Source: Arenicola marina
Lineage: Eukaryota > Annelida > Polychaeta > Arenicolidae
Assembly (NCBI GenBank): GCA_964019135.1
Contig: OZ025253.1
Location: 41,980,109-42,044,108 of the forward strand
Length of the DNA stretch: 64,000 nt
Reading direction: 5' to 3'
Numbering within the stretch: position 1 is the first letter of the stretch; every line of letters begins with the position of its first letter. Position numbers and translations under genes: made by a program. This document shows, one piece after another, positions 1 through 12,083 of the stretch. The notes under the pieces are model-generated. The model saw nothing but the letters and a program-made list of their open reading frames with translations, was not told the origin of the DNA and did not search any database.

Positions 1-109
1 CAGGAGCAGATGCAGGAGTTGGAGGCATTGTGGCGGGCATACATGTATACCCCTCACCCTTTTATTTAAGAAATAATCGACGTTCGAATCCCCAATACAT
101 CTCACTTAC

Positions 110-351
110 CCTTGTCCTCGATGCCGGAGCCGCTCAACTGGTGCGACTCATCCATCTCGTAGTAAGCGGAGCCCCCTGCCGGAACGTTGAGGCTGCCGGA
201 GATTCCGCCTGCCCCAGGACTCCGCCTCGGTGTGGTGATGGACACGGAAGCGGTGGACGCGCCCGGGTTGGTGACGTAGATCCGGCCGACCGGGATCACT
301 CCACTCAGTATGCCGCAGCGGATCACACCCAAGGCAAAGTCGGTGCCTCCC
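110..351 (-). CDS. Internal exon of an IgGFc-binding-protein-like extracellular protein (partial gene)
   Basis: The minus strand has an open segment that resembles the N-terminal IgGFc-binding domain of FCGBP-like secreted or mucin-associated proteins. What I see: a start of the form GGTDFALG, a beta-strand-like stretch IYVTNPGASTASVSITTP, and an end SGSGIEDKG. In the family these correspond to the opening GT(D/E)F motif, the adhesion-like repeat strand, and the conserved SGSG..(N/D)KG turn. The segment ends at a strong splice donor (G|GTAAGT, GT at 109-108, phase 1). A plausible acceptor (TGTGTGTAG) lies just upstream, giving an exon start at 351. The remaining exons would lie left of the window and further right on the minus strand, and I could not find them here. 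Family assignment rests on motif memory only. Role (known for family): extracellular binding or mucus protein; the ligand here is unknown. Confidence 0.5.
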
Positions 352-3070
352 CTACACACACTCACTGCCATCGAGGATAATGCCATGGTAAAAGTTATAA
401 TGGTGTCAATAACGTTGATAATGTCAATAACGTTCATGATCTAATGATGACAATGGGGCAAATAGTATAAGCATATGTAGTGCTACCCCCCCCCCCCCAT
501 CAAAAAATAGCGGCATATATTGATGAGACTTTTCTAGAGATATTTCAAGACTGCTACAGTAGTAAAAAAACTGTTGCGATTGCATTTATCATACAATGGT
601 TATGTACTAGTACGTTATGTACTAGTTAAAGAACGAGCTGATTTGGGCGGTTAATTTTCCATGTTTGGACACATGAATTGACTATTGCATCAATTGCACT
701 GCCCGACTAATGCGTCACCAAGCATTATGGAAACAACGGTTCGTCATTGTGAAGCCCCAGGGGGAAACGTATGGGTAAGAAGGCGTGGAGGAAATAGACA
801 TTTTGGAAGTCCTGCTTTAACATAAATCATCCATATATGTCATGTCCTTTGTGATATTTATCCTGCATCATTAAACACATATGTGATACCTGCTGTAGCA
901 ATAACATGATAATGTGAGACGGTGCCCCATTTATAGACGGCATGATAAATATATGCGATCCATAACTGTCGACTGTCCATATATTGTGAGCTTTCTGATC
1001 TAACCCCCTGCCCCATTGGAGCTTAACATTGACTTGTGCATTGCATTCTTTGTCTTGAAATTAGCAAGTTCTGACAACATCTCCCAGCGCGCCTTAGCTT
1101 CTCTTAGTTTATTATCAAGATAATGCACAGGTTTTCCGTTAGTTATTGAAATGCACTGTTTTGTCGTTCTTTATTTATATAGCTGATGTCAATAAAACAC
1201 GGCTAGGTCTGTTTTCCGATGCATCTTCTAGATAATGAACAGACAAAGGCGTGACGTCACACAATTTTTTTTAGGTTATATTTTGCTCAACGATATTTTT
1301 TCTGAATTAGGATTGTATTGAAAATGCGAAGAATTGATCAGTTCTAACATAAACAACTATATATAATCATTTGACGGTTCTCTTAATTACATGATAATTC
1401 TCTTAATAATTTGAGGGCTTTCTCACAAATACAGTGGTCCTGTTAATAATGATGACGGTTAATCTTGATAACGACGGTTCTCTTAATAATATGACCGTTC
1501 TCTTAATCAAGTTAACGTTTAAACATTTGCAACGTCATTGTGTCGACTTTGCACTTGGCTACATTCCCCATGCAGTGTCACCAGGTACGGGATAAATCTT
1601 GAATAATTAAATAATGCAGTTTACGTCTACGCAAAAATGACAGTTTTGAGCTTTCAGAATTGAAGCCCGAGTTTACAGATTGTATTACTTACTCTACTAA
1701 TCATAAGCCTATAATAAACCCCAGACTTGTCATACCAAACCTAATTGCTTTAATTGCCACTCTTCAGTGTTATTTCGCCAAAAAATCTGCATTCAAGGAC
1801 TCACCTGCCGCCATAAGTGTGAGAAAGGATGCCAGTATATCCACAGTCAGTACCATATTCCTGGTTTACGTTGTTTCAATAACTTGTTGAATCAGTTCCG
1901 TGGTAACTGTTGTCCTCAGTATGCGACACCTATCCCGCTGAGGCTGGTCCCGGTAGCAAACCTATATACCAAGGAGGCACCTGGTATTAACCAATACGCC
2001 GCGTGTGTGAATTGGTTGTGTCACCCCCTGTCGTTTTGTCTGTCATAAGAGCAATCAGACCAAGAGAAAGACGTGGGCGTTTCTACATGACATTGCGCAA
2101 TCGCCAGGGCATGCGCAGAGCCTTGTATCTCGCGTTTCTCTATACACGGAGTCGTATGCCTACTGAGGCCAAGACCCGAATAATCGAATTCGCGGACGCT
2201 GATATTCAAAGATTACAAAATTACGTACTAACTTGGCCTTAAATGCGTTGCGCAATGGATGGGCGATAAAAGGGGAGAGGGAAAGTCGGTCGATCAGTAG
2301 TAGTCCATTGAATCTGGTCGATCAATGTTTCCGTGCTGTGCTCTTTGTCGACATCGACAGATTGTGGATCCGATTCCAGACACAGGGGAGGAGCGGCGGG
2401 ACTTGGAAACAAGCGCCTTCAACTCGCAAGGAGCGCCATCTATCGGAGATCCCCGCGGAGCCCCTACTCCTTCGTATCAAAACCGCCTTTGTGTCATATA
2501 TGCAAGATGCTTTGCCCCGCGCAGTCTCTCTATTATAATGGGGGGCCGTTTAGTTTTTTTCAAACAGGGTGTTGGATGGGATGAGCGCCTAGACTAACCG
2601 ATGATCGGGGCAGAGGGGTGTGGGGCTTGGACGTGGTCCGGAGGGGGGGCTAGGGGGAGGGGAGGCTCTGCGAGGTGTCAACCACGCGGGGTCCGGGGAG
2701 GGGAGGCCTTCACAAAGGAGTCCTTGGTCAATAACGAAAATTAAGAGGATAAGAATTTGCAGCAAAAAGTTTGTGTTCAATTCTGAGGCGTTTTGTTCGC
2801 ATTGAAAAGGGCTGACCCGTTGTTATGTAAGAACGCGCGAGGGCCACGGAGTTCCCACTGAGAAATGGAAGTTTCAATCCACCTCGTGTGCTGGAGTGCC
2901 AGAAAGTATTTTATGCCCCATAACATTTTGGAAAAGGAAACCATTTGTGATTATTTGTACAACCCCTTAGCCTTTTTCGTGTATTTGTAGTTTGTAGTTG
3001 ACACAGCATAGCTGTCGCCCACATGCGGCGGAAATCGAAGGTTTTTGACTCAACGATCGCAAATTAATTG
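352..3070. other. No gene recognised
   Basis: AT-rich non-coding sequence with only short scattered open frames. It holds a C homopolymer near 487-499, a degenerate AT-rich repeat built on GGTTCTCTTAAT at about 1,375-1,515, and a G-rich patch at 2,620-2,710 that could form G-quadruplexes. Part of it may be upstream intron of the minus-strand IgGFc-binding-like gene. Confidence 0.5.
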
Positions 3071-3255
3071 GGGCCGACCCGGTAGCTCAGTGGGCTAGAG
3101 CGTTCGTATTGATAATTCTGGTCACCTGAGAGCCTAACGCCACGTGGATCGGGGGTTCGAGCCCCGCTGTGGCCATGTCTGTGTGGCAGCAGGATACAGA
3201 TCCCATGTCCTACTTCGCAAAGAGTAGAGGGTTACCCCCGGGGAACATGCACTCT
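3071..3255 (+). mobile_element. tRNA-derived SINE, copy 1
   Basis: The 5' part looks like a tRNA. An A-box-like block (TAGCTCAGTGG, 3,083-3,093) and a B box (GGTTCGAGCCC, 3,154-3,164) are separated by a long variable-arm-like stretch, and the ends GGCC.../...GGCC can pair. This matches an RNA polymerase III promoter of the Leu/Ser class of tRNA heads. The tRNA-like part is followed by a non-tRNA body (starting CATGTCTGTGTGG and continuing past CTTCGCAAAGAGTAG). The same body recurs at 17,773-17,913, which shows that this is a dispersed element and not a tRNA gene. I see no clear target duplication or tail. Family name unknown. Confidence 0.7.
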
Positions 3256-6200
3256 CCCTTTCCGTCTCCCATTGACGCGATATGAGCAAAAGTGGTTAAA
3301 GCGTCCTGAATATACAACCAACCAATTTGAACATTCATTTCCCCATTTAAGACCGGAAGCTGTCCTGACACGCCCCAGCAACAACTGCTTTATTCATCCA
3401 AGAATCGTACGTGTAACTTGGCAGATTTATCGTTTCCGGTTGTGCGGTTCAAGCTGGAATCGACCAAAGAATGAACGAAGCAATGACACAGGTTTTACAA
3501 CAGTTTATACATGGAACGGTGTAACTATGACGGCGGACCCATTAGCAAAACAAATTGGTTTATTTTATTTTATTTCGGAAGGATGTCGCCGGTTGTAATT
3601 GACGATGGCATGCCCTTTTTTTGGGTCAAAGATAACACAATGGATATTCTGTTCAATATGTAGACAAGGCAGGTAATGGCGACCAAGCTGATGAACACAG
3701 CATGACTCATGACGAACACACAAAACAAGCTTGTATAATGCACCATTATCGACACCACGAGAAACAATATATCTAGGCCTTAGTACTGAAATAATTGAGA
3801 TCATGGTACAATGGTACGCACCTTTTAATTAATTGAAGACATGAAATATATGTCGTGCGGTTCCCCAGAAGAAACTACCATCTCGCCGGTAGAAACTGCA
3901 AACGAAGCATATACATCTGAAATTCCCGGAAGAGGCGTTCCTTAAACGCCGTGTCATCAAAAGTCCATCAATATTGCGTAAGTTTAAAGAATGTGTCTGT
4001 TCTTTGCTGGAAGCTGGAAGAGTTAGTTAGCTTATAATTTGGTCGCAAGTAGAAAGATGGTCACCCGTGAGGTGGATTTTGTAAATTAGGAAATTGCCAA
4101 AATTATAATGTCTGGTTTATGAACTAGACCACTACGACCAATAGAAACTGCGCCGGAAAGTCCTTTTTCGCGCGTAACTGACGCCATGTTTCTGACGCCA
4201 TTGCCGGCCCTGGGCCTGGGCATGGCGTATTCATAAACCACACTGACGCGTGATATTTGGCACGCCTAAAAACAATGAATACATGTCGAATTTATCATAA
4301 ATATATGGCATGCATAGCTTTGAATAATATTAGTGGAAATCAAACTGCACGAAGATGGCTGCACCCTAATACTCGCAGTATGAGGCTTATTTCCGTTGCT
4401 CGTAAAAATAGCATCCGACGTTAAATTAGCATGTAAAAGATACGGTTACGAGCTCGTAACTCTTAGTGAAATGATTCCCCTGGAAGCGCATGGTTTTTAA
4501 ACCTCGGCCTGGAACCTGGACCGTATTCATCCATGTTTTGCTTATGCTAAATCTCCGTAGCGCCACCTATGGTATAGGAGTACTGACCCTGCAGTCTGGT
4601 AATGACGTAATCTCGCTGAGGCGATAACGCGGCCGACCAGTGTAACTCTAGAATGGCGTTCAACGCACAGGGATAAGAGGTGGGGTGATGTTGACGCCGA
4701 GTCGATAAGCCCTGCCAGCTCGACCGTGGGAACAAGCTGGCGACTGAGATTTGCTGGAGATAGAGAGGTGAAAAAACGCCTGCAATGCACGGGGATAACA
4801 GTATGGGTGATGTTATAACAAATAGCAAATAACCGCATTCACCAGAAAGCGGGGAACGCGCTGGGAAGCTGTTACATCGGATACTAGCGGCTAGCAACGG
4901 GGACGCCACGATGGTGGATTACATAAAAGGATGAAATAATAGAAGGTAATATAGCATGTACAATAAGGTGTGACTTGTTGACCTGCTGTGATCCATGAAG
5001 AGACAAAGCCATTCTCCCAGGCGTCGTCAAGTAAAACCTAACGCCTTAGCCCTGACGCCCACTCGGCGCGGAGACGGCACTGACGAAGTACCGCAGAACA
5101 GTTGCCAATTAAACAAAACAATCCAACGAATGGGAAATCATTTCCCCTGGTAGAGTCGTCTTCAACAATGAATAAAAATTGGTATGGATTAGATTTTATT
5201 TTGTAATCTGTTACCATGGACGTTCCGCTGAGAAGCCTTTCAACATGTCGGAATAAAACACATCTAAAGGAATACATAATAAGGAAGCCACAACATCAAT
5301 CCACGGCACAATGGAATACAGCCGCCATTGAAAAAAACACACCCACTGCTCGACCTGAGCGCATAGCATGCGGCCTCTTTGTGATTGGAAATGTCGTCTT
5401 GTTTGAGTGGCACTGTTGGTAGATTGGCACTCGGTATCGATTCAGACAGAACTACTGCCATCAGCGACACCACAAACAAGGCGCCAAAGACCGACCTAGC
5501 TAGACGTACAAAACGAGGAAGCGAAAAGCCAGCGCGTGTAGCGTAACGATCCGGTTTATCGGGTAGAATTACCGCAATAGCTGCACCGCCGAATGCTCGG
5601 AATGTATTCCAGCAACGCCAATGCAATATGACCATGGACCCCTCCGGGAATATCGACTAAGTTTGTGCGTTAGTTTAAACATAATTTATTTATTTTATGA
5701 TGTTTACAACAACGAATTCACAAGTAAATGCCCACCTTAAACGTATATACGTCAATCGTGGTAATAATTGAATAAATTATAGTGAATAAATAAATGATGA
5801 CAAGCATAATGTGCAGGTGTTATGCATTGTAACGATGTAGCAGCGCGACGGGGCGTAACAAGTTAATAACAAAGGTAATTAAGTAGAAATCTAATCTAAC
5901 AATCTAAACCTACCAGTAAGTTCGATATAATTGTGAACAGGACGTTATTTAAGTCTAAGCTAATATCTGTGTAAGTTGTAAATTTTACAATATACGCGCT
6001 ATATATAATATATATATATCAAGATACATATATATATTAAGATATATATATATATATTCGCGTGGTAGTTTGCTAAGAACAGTTCGTGATCGTGTTGACT
6101 AGTACAGTAGCATCAAACCTGAAGGCCGCTAAAATCCTGTATTCTAACCCAAACCGCCGTTCGGCCCTTTCAATAGACCATCGTTACCATAGTTACATGG

Positions 6201-6295
6201 CTTAGAACAATGAAGCATGACGTCAGGCACAAGAAAATGTGGTTATTGAGTTAAATGGCCCGTCTAGCCGCCTAGTTGCTTAGCAGCCTGGCAGC
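3256..6295. other. No gene recognised
   Basis: Non-coding by eye. A short exact inverted pair (TGGTTTATGAA at 4,113-4,123 and its complement at 4,230-4,240) could mark a ~130 bp MITE-like insertion. A TA-rich microsatellite occupies 5,999-6,057. A minus-strand open frame at 5,264-5,635 has one hydrophobic segment but no recognisable domain, and I do not call it. Confidence 0.4.
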
Positions 6296-6616
6296 GAGTG
6301 CTCACGCTAAGTTTGTTTACTTCCGGCGAGCGGCGGAACATTCAAAACGAAGCGAGAGGTGAAATAAATCGCCCGGATTACAAGAAAATACGTTACCAAG
6401 CAAAAAAATGAAAGTGCGACGAAAGTCCAAAAAGCTTTAGGAACGTCGTGGCGCACATTGGCGGGTAGGCACTGTATATTTTTTCTGTTATGAACTTCAA
6501 CTTGAGCCACCGGTCCGCGATTTCTGCCGATTTCTTGTTTTCGGCCGTTTCAGCGGCATGGCTCTCACACTAGCTCCGTTTACGGGCGTGGTCAGAGAGG
6601 CATGTACCAGGGCTAG
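6296..6616 (+). repeat. Left arm of a long inverted repeat
   Basis: This ~320 bp segment begins GAGTGCTCACGCTAAG and recurs in reverse complement at 8,654-8,961. Shared blocks are visible along its whole length, for example the ends, TTTGTTTACTTCCGGCG, the ACCGGT block, and CATGTACCAGGGCTAG. The outer ends of the two arms coincide (GAGTGCTCAC... and ...GTGAGCACTC), as expected for terminal inverted repeats of a DNA transposon or for two inserted copies in opposite orientation. I see no convincing target-site duplication. Confidence 0.7.
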
Positions 6617-7208
6617 GTTCCGTCATGTTCTCTTTCAGTGGCCGCTTGAGAAAGTTTGTGTATTGATCTCGTGAAAAAAACTCGGTCACGCGAACGATCA
6701 GCAGCGGGTCTCGGTGCTCGCGGCAAAAAGCGAGACTTTGCACAGAACGCATGGATCAACAGATCATATCACTATGGGTTATAAAGCAAAACATTATCCT
6801 GGTTTATTCGGATGGGATCTTTGATATTACGTTAAGTGCGCTTTGGTCACCACTCCATTATAAAATTCCCCTGTATTCGATGTCAATTTTACACAATGGT
6901 TAGAGGCACTCTCAAACGTCACAGACATATGAAACTATAGAGGGATCCACACGCATAAAATCGTTTCGGAGGCACATCATTTTGGGACGAGGGATAGGCG
7001 GCGCAACCCTACTCGCACGGGTATGTGTTGCAGCAACGGGGCGGTTGACAACGGGCGGAGGAGGTGCACTTTTGTAATCATCTTTATATAACTATATCCA
7101 TCCCCTGCCTTAAAACTTATAAAAGAACAGAAGTGCAAATTGATTCAGTTGGTGTTTAGGCCCTTTTTCGCGTTCATACGAGCTACATTAGGCCAAAGAA
7201 AATAAATG

Positions 7209-7275
7209 TCCTGGCCCTGATTCGAAGCCAAGAGCTATTGATCTGCGGCCTAGCGCCCTCACCGCTATACCAGGA
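7209..7275 (-). pseudogene. tRNA-Cys-like sequence (tRNA pseudogene or SINE head)
   Basis: Read on the minus strand this 67 nt stretch folds like a degenerate tRNA. Acceptor arms TCCTGG/CCAGGA pair, there is an A box TGGTATAGCGG (7,262-7,272), an anticodon-loop region CGCAGATCAA (anticodon GCA, cysteine, as in metazoan tRNA-Cys), and a B box GGCTTCGAATC (7,219-7,229). The T stem pairs poorly, so a functional tRNA is unlikely. It sits at the end of a tandem amplification of its own 5' half. Confidence 0.5.
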
Positions 7276-7555
7276 ATGCAGACAGGACCTATTGACCTGC
7301 GGCCTAGTGCGCTAACCACTATACCAGGGAGACCCCCGTGACCTATTTATCTGCAGTCTAGTGCGCTAACCGCTATACCAGGAATGCAGACAGGACCTAT
7401 TTATCCGCAGTCTAGTGCGCTAACCACTACACCAGGGAGGCCCCTAGGACCTATTCATCTGCAGTCTAGTGCGCTAACTACTACACCAGGGACGTCCCCA
7501 GGACCTATTCATCTGCAGTCTAGTGCACTAACCACTACACCAGGGATGTCCCATC
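7231..7555 (-). repeat. 54 bp tandem repeat derived from the 5' half of a tRNA-Cys-like sequence (about six units)
   Basis: Successive units are exactly 54 bp apart (start of the CTATT block at 7,289, 7,343 and 7,397 and onwards). Read on the minus strand each unit carries an A-box-like TGGTATAGTGGTTAGCGC and then ACTAGACTGCAGAT, which is the anticodon arm of tRNA-Cys. Only the outermost unit (7,209-7,275) also has a B box. Because 54 is a multiple of three, the plus strand shows an 18-residue repeating open frame at 7,384-7,665, which I regard as non-coding. Confidence 0.7.
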
Positions 7556-8464
7556 AAAGTAGAAGTCCAACACCTAAAACCTCCTATCTTCTCGCCATCC
7601 AGAAGAAGGGCGACTCTCCTTCTTCACCAGACTTTCAAACTTCTGGACAATGGCGACGATGCTAAAGGTACAAAAAACGTTACTTTTTCAGAGAGAAATG
7701 AAGGACCTGTTGTAAATGTGTTTCTCTTTATAGCCTATACTTATAATGTACACTTTGTACGTTAAACCATTCTTAGAGCATGGGTAACTTGACTTCAACC
7801 AATGAAATGAACATGAATATATAGGCATCAAGACAAGACACGAAGACAAAGACATATTCCACAATATATATCTAGATTTTAAATCGAAAGGCTGCAAGTG
7901 CTCATATGAGCAAAAACTGCTCGAACAACCTGAACTTACTACTAAATGGTCAAAAGATGCATAACTATGTTCAGGGGTACCCCGGAATTATGTAAACACG
8001 TTTTATCGATTTTTAATTGCATTTTATTGATATGTGTTACGCAATTCTGTAGTATAGTTTAATAAAAGAAATACATCGGTAGCGTTATTAATTCATATTA
8101 TTTTACCTAACAGAATGTTCATGATTAAGACATCATTTAATGAAAATAAGACGTTGGAACTATAATAATGTTTCAGGACATTATCCAGAGCCATAGGAAA
8201 GGGTAGTCTGGCATCTTTTATGTTTCGAACCAACACATTAAGAGTATAAATAACAACCTTGATGGCTCTTTCGTAAGACTAATAAAGAGTGCGAAAAAAA
8301 TAAAGTTTCAGCTGTATGTCGATAAAGCTGAATGCTGATGTCACACACAAAAGACAAGCGGATACCGAAGCTCGTCGTTCTCTCGTCAGACTACATATTT
8401 GCCAGCAGTCGTCGTCAATTAAAAACCGTCCAAAATCAATGCAACTTCAATGGTCTTTTCGTCA
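7556..8464. other. No gene recognised (interior of the inverted-repeat pair)
   Basis: AT-rich sequence between the tRNA-Cys-like repeat and the C-rich tract. No splice-bounded or domain-bearing open frame is visible, and no transposase can be recognised between the two inverted arms. Confidence 0.4.
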
Positions 8465-8645
8465 TCTCTGATAATCCGTCCCCTCATCCTCCTCCATCGC
8501 TTCCGCCTCATCCTTTGCCACCCCCCCCCCGCCACCCCTCCGCAACCTTCCCAGATACATCCCCCTTTCTCCCAGCCCCTTCTCAACCCCGCTTTACCCC
8601 CCCCCCCCCCGATCCCAGCCCCGCCTCAGCCCCGCCTCACACGCC
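8465..8645. repeat. C-rich polypyrimidine low-complexity tract
   Basis: Long runs of C with scattered T and A on the plus strand (runs near 8,521-8,531 and 8,597-8,611). It gives overlapping proline-rich open frames with no domain character. Such tracts can form triplex or i-motif structures. Confidence 0.7.
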
Positions 8646-8653
8646 TCGAACCA

Positions 8654-8961
8654 CCCTAGCCCTGGTACATGCCTCTCTGACGACGCCCGTAAACGGAGCA
8701 AGGGTGAGAGCCATGCCGCTCACCACGCCTAAAATAAGAAATCGCGGACCGGTGGCTCAAGTTGAAGTTCCCAACAGAATAAATATGCAGTACCTACCCG
8801 CCAAATTGATCCATTAGGATCCTGAAGCTTTTACGACTTTCGTCTTTCATTTCTTTGGTCGGTAGTGTATTTTCTTGTAATCCGGGGATTTGTGTCCTCT
8901 CTCGCTTCGTTTTCCATGCTCCGCCGCTCGCCGGAAGTAAACAAACTTAGCGTGAGCACTC
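8654..8961 (-). repeat. Right arm of the long inverted repeat
   Basis: Reverse-complement partner of 6,296-6,616, ending ...CTTAGCGTGAGCACTC. The arms are imperfect, with several small indels, which suggests an old insertion. The spacer is about 2.0 kb. Confidence 0.7.
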
Positions 8962-10166
8962 AATACAATAGCTGACTAAGACGGTCCATCTTCCATGTTA
9001 GAACCCACGAAACGTATTACTGTAGCAATGGTAGGCGTGAGTCATGCTTGAGCTAAGCTGAAACAATGTGTGTCATTATAAAGACGATAATTTTCATTTA
9101 AATGTAGAATATGATACAATCGTTTCAATCGTTATTGGACACTGACAGAATATGATACGCAACGATGTTGCGATGGCGTTGAAACAATAAAGGAACACTC
9201 AGTGCGTTGTTGGATAGGATACGCTTTCCAACTTGAGTTTCGTGGAATTCACGAGAAAGAAAAAGGATTGCGACTGCGATTACAGGATATAAGGAAATGT
9301 CCATATGTTTTTAGCATACGAATAACATGACCTCAATTTTAGTTTAAAAAAAAAGATATTTTGTGATCTACGCTTGTTTTGAAGAGGAATGTGTATACGT
9401 TTTGCTGGAGCTTTCCATCGGGCGTCAAGCTTCCAGTTCATTATCCATTGTGGTTATGAATTGTTTCAGAGAAGCTCACTTATTGTTCATGATTGGGATT
9501 GACTGCGATTGTCGATTTCGTAACAGAAGGAAGATTGTACAACAGGAAAATAGTTTAGTCTCCGTGAGTCAATCGCAATTTATGCAGTAAAAACAGTACA
9601 TTCTTGAAAATTAATGTACAGTTTATACAATAGGATGACTTCATAACAGTACAAACCCGAAATGGATTTGACGACCACTTGTCTTCAGCGACGCTCTGGC
9701 TCATGTGGCCGTTTAAATGTATGTGCCGTGACAGTCCAACTGTTGTGTGGCCTTTAAGCTCACATGGACGTAATGGGACGAGGGGTTTGGGTTCCCAGAT
9801 CACAAAAAATTAAAGTTTTTATTCCCAGTTTACGACGCATTAAAAGGTTATCGCCCGCATGAAAAAAGGGAAATGCTTGATCACGACGGTTGGTTTTTTA
9901 CCCCATTCCTATTTAACGAAAAATTATTTGCCTCATTCCAGTTCACGATGAAATGAAAAGCCTATTACTGAGGGACGGAAATAATCCTCCGCCGCCCCCC
10001 CCCCCCCGCCAGTGTTGTCTACACCCCCTGGACGAGACAGTCTATAATCGACACTCGTGACTTCAAGCCAAGTTGGTTGAGCTGATAGCGTTGGACTGGT
10101 TACAACGACCACTTATGTCTAGCGTCGAACTAGTAAAGTGAGTCCGAAATCTAGGACCCTATGGAG
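8962..10166. other. No gene recognised
   Basis: Non-coding by eye. It contains a C homopolymer at about 9,996-10,008 and a short tRNA A-box-like string near 10,071 without a matching B box. Confidence 0.4.
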
Positions 10167-10250
10167 GCCCACACGGGTCAATGTGGGGTCCGCCACGGGT
10201 CAGTGTGGGGTCCGCCACGGGTCAGGGTGGTTTCTGCAATGGTTCTGGGT
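10167..10250 (+). repeat. Small outlying array of the 22 bp minisatellite (about 4 units)
   Basis: Units containing GGTCCGCCACGGGTCA recur every 22 bp, decaying into the TTTCTGCAATGG variant at the right end. The same unit makes up the large array at 22,890-27,612 and the short one at 28,477-28,612, so this is a separate seed or relic of one family. Confidence 0.7.
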
Positions 10251-12083
10251 GGCGTTTGCACTTCTGCGGCAAACAGGGCCTCATTGTGCTGGCCTGATCA
10301 GTCCATACATGAGGAACGTCCATACGTAACCATAGAAACCGCGCGCAGCCATGCGATTCGTGCAAATGATTACGTCACACGGCAGGGAAAACGTCACACA
10401 ACACATTAGCTCGCCTGACACTGATAGTCACTCATAACACGGCCGCATTCTGGTTTATCAACAGACTAACCGCTCATATATGTTACCTAAACCTACTCTG
10501 ATGGTTATAATTCTGATATATGCATTAAATTCGGTGGTTAGTTATGCATCCAAGAACAGCTTTAGTCGATGTTTTGTAAAGGCAAACAAACACCGGAAGG
10601 TGCGCAGCACAGGCCGTTGATGCTTATAGCATTGACGTAGAGCATAAGCATCCCTGTCTCGCGGGGTCACAAACATAAAAAAGAAAGACACGCTAGATTC
10701 TGTTGAGAGCGATGATTTTTTTTAGTAAAAGATTTATTACGAAGCATTCAAAAAAAAACATGTACAGTATATACTTCACCAATTTATTTGAGTTATCTTA
10801 TCAAGCATTATAACCAAAATCTTATACATCCTAATCACCTTTATTGTTTCCACTGTGCTACAGGGTCCGCGGCGACATTGTACAAAGAAAGCAACAGAGT
10901 ACACATACATCAGATGAAGTTAATTCTCAATTTGAATATATTATAGATGCAACAACCCAAATCATCAAGCGTTTGAGTGTTGCTTGTAGCTATTAAAGAT
11001 AAGGACTTATCTAGGATGATTTGGTAACTTAAACCTGGTAACTAACGTCTGCGTTAGTCACTATACAGTGGACACTCCACTTTAACATGAAACCTATCTT
11101 CTATTTATATCAATATTAATGTGTTAAAATTCCCCCTGGAGTCAATTTCAAATGATTATCGAACACATCTTAAAGACATAGCGTAAAGTTTCCACTCTGT
11201 CTGGGATCATAACAATTATTATAAATGTTATTTCTTTATAATTCAGTCCATATTTCATGTGATTGCATGCTTCGAAAAAAAATTGACATCTCAATTAAAG
11301 TGAAAACTTACATGAAAGATATAACACAGAAATGTGGCCAGACCGCCCTTCCACTCTGTTATCATCATACACGGCATACACTGCGTGTATATCGACCCCT
11401 GACATCAAAACAAAGTTTAAGCAGGCAAGGCCATCTGCATAGTGACAAATAACATTTTGTTGTTACAGCTAGGCTATAGCATACAGAGAGATCGGTAATC
11501 ATTTTCTCAGTCAGATCTGAAACAATAAAATGTCCATTTAGTCTGATAAAGCTTTGCATAAGCCCCTAACTGACATTGGTATACGTCCATGCAGATCATC
11601 TTCAATTGCTTACAAAGCAATACAACTACATGTCTATATGTTACACACTTGATGTTTAATTCCATGTTCACACCATAACTATACGTACAAATAATGCTTG
11701 TACGCTTATATATTACCTAACCTACCCTTGATACCGGCATATTGTCGCAAAGTTATTACCGACTAACGGTAGTACCGTTTCACAAATGCAAAGAAAAACG
11801 GTATTAACTAAGGCCGGTACGAAGTGACTTAATACCGACTCTAATACCGATCTCACGCTAGAAGCGTGACTCAGCAATGGTAAAATGGTATTGTTTGTAG
11901 GTTTCGATCTCCAGCCATATTTTTTACTCACGAATATGTCAGATTCGGACAAAGTTACCGTATTCAAAGTTAACCAATCATTTCTTTATTCAAACAAGCC
12001 GAATGGAGGATTCCATATGCGGTCAATAAAAACACACGCATAGGCCTAAATGTACTTGAGAGTATGGAAGTTAATGGAAAAAT
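10251..12083. other. No gene recognised
   Basis: AT-rich sequence without splice-bounded open frames or recognisable domains. I see nothing annotatable. Confidence 0.4.

Noticed and set aside
5264..5635. 123-codon minus-strand frame with a hydrophobic stretch
   Set aside because: No recognisable family, no splice or promoter context, and a length within chance expectation for this window.
10071..10118. A-box-like TGGTTGAGCTGATAGCG
   Set aside because: No B box at a suitable distance and no tRNA fold.
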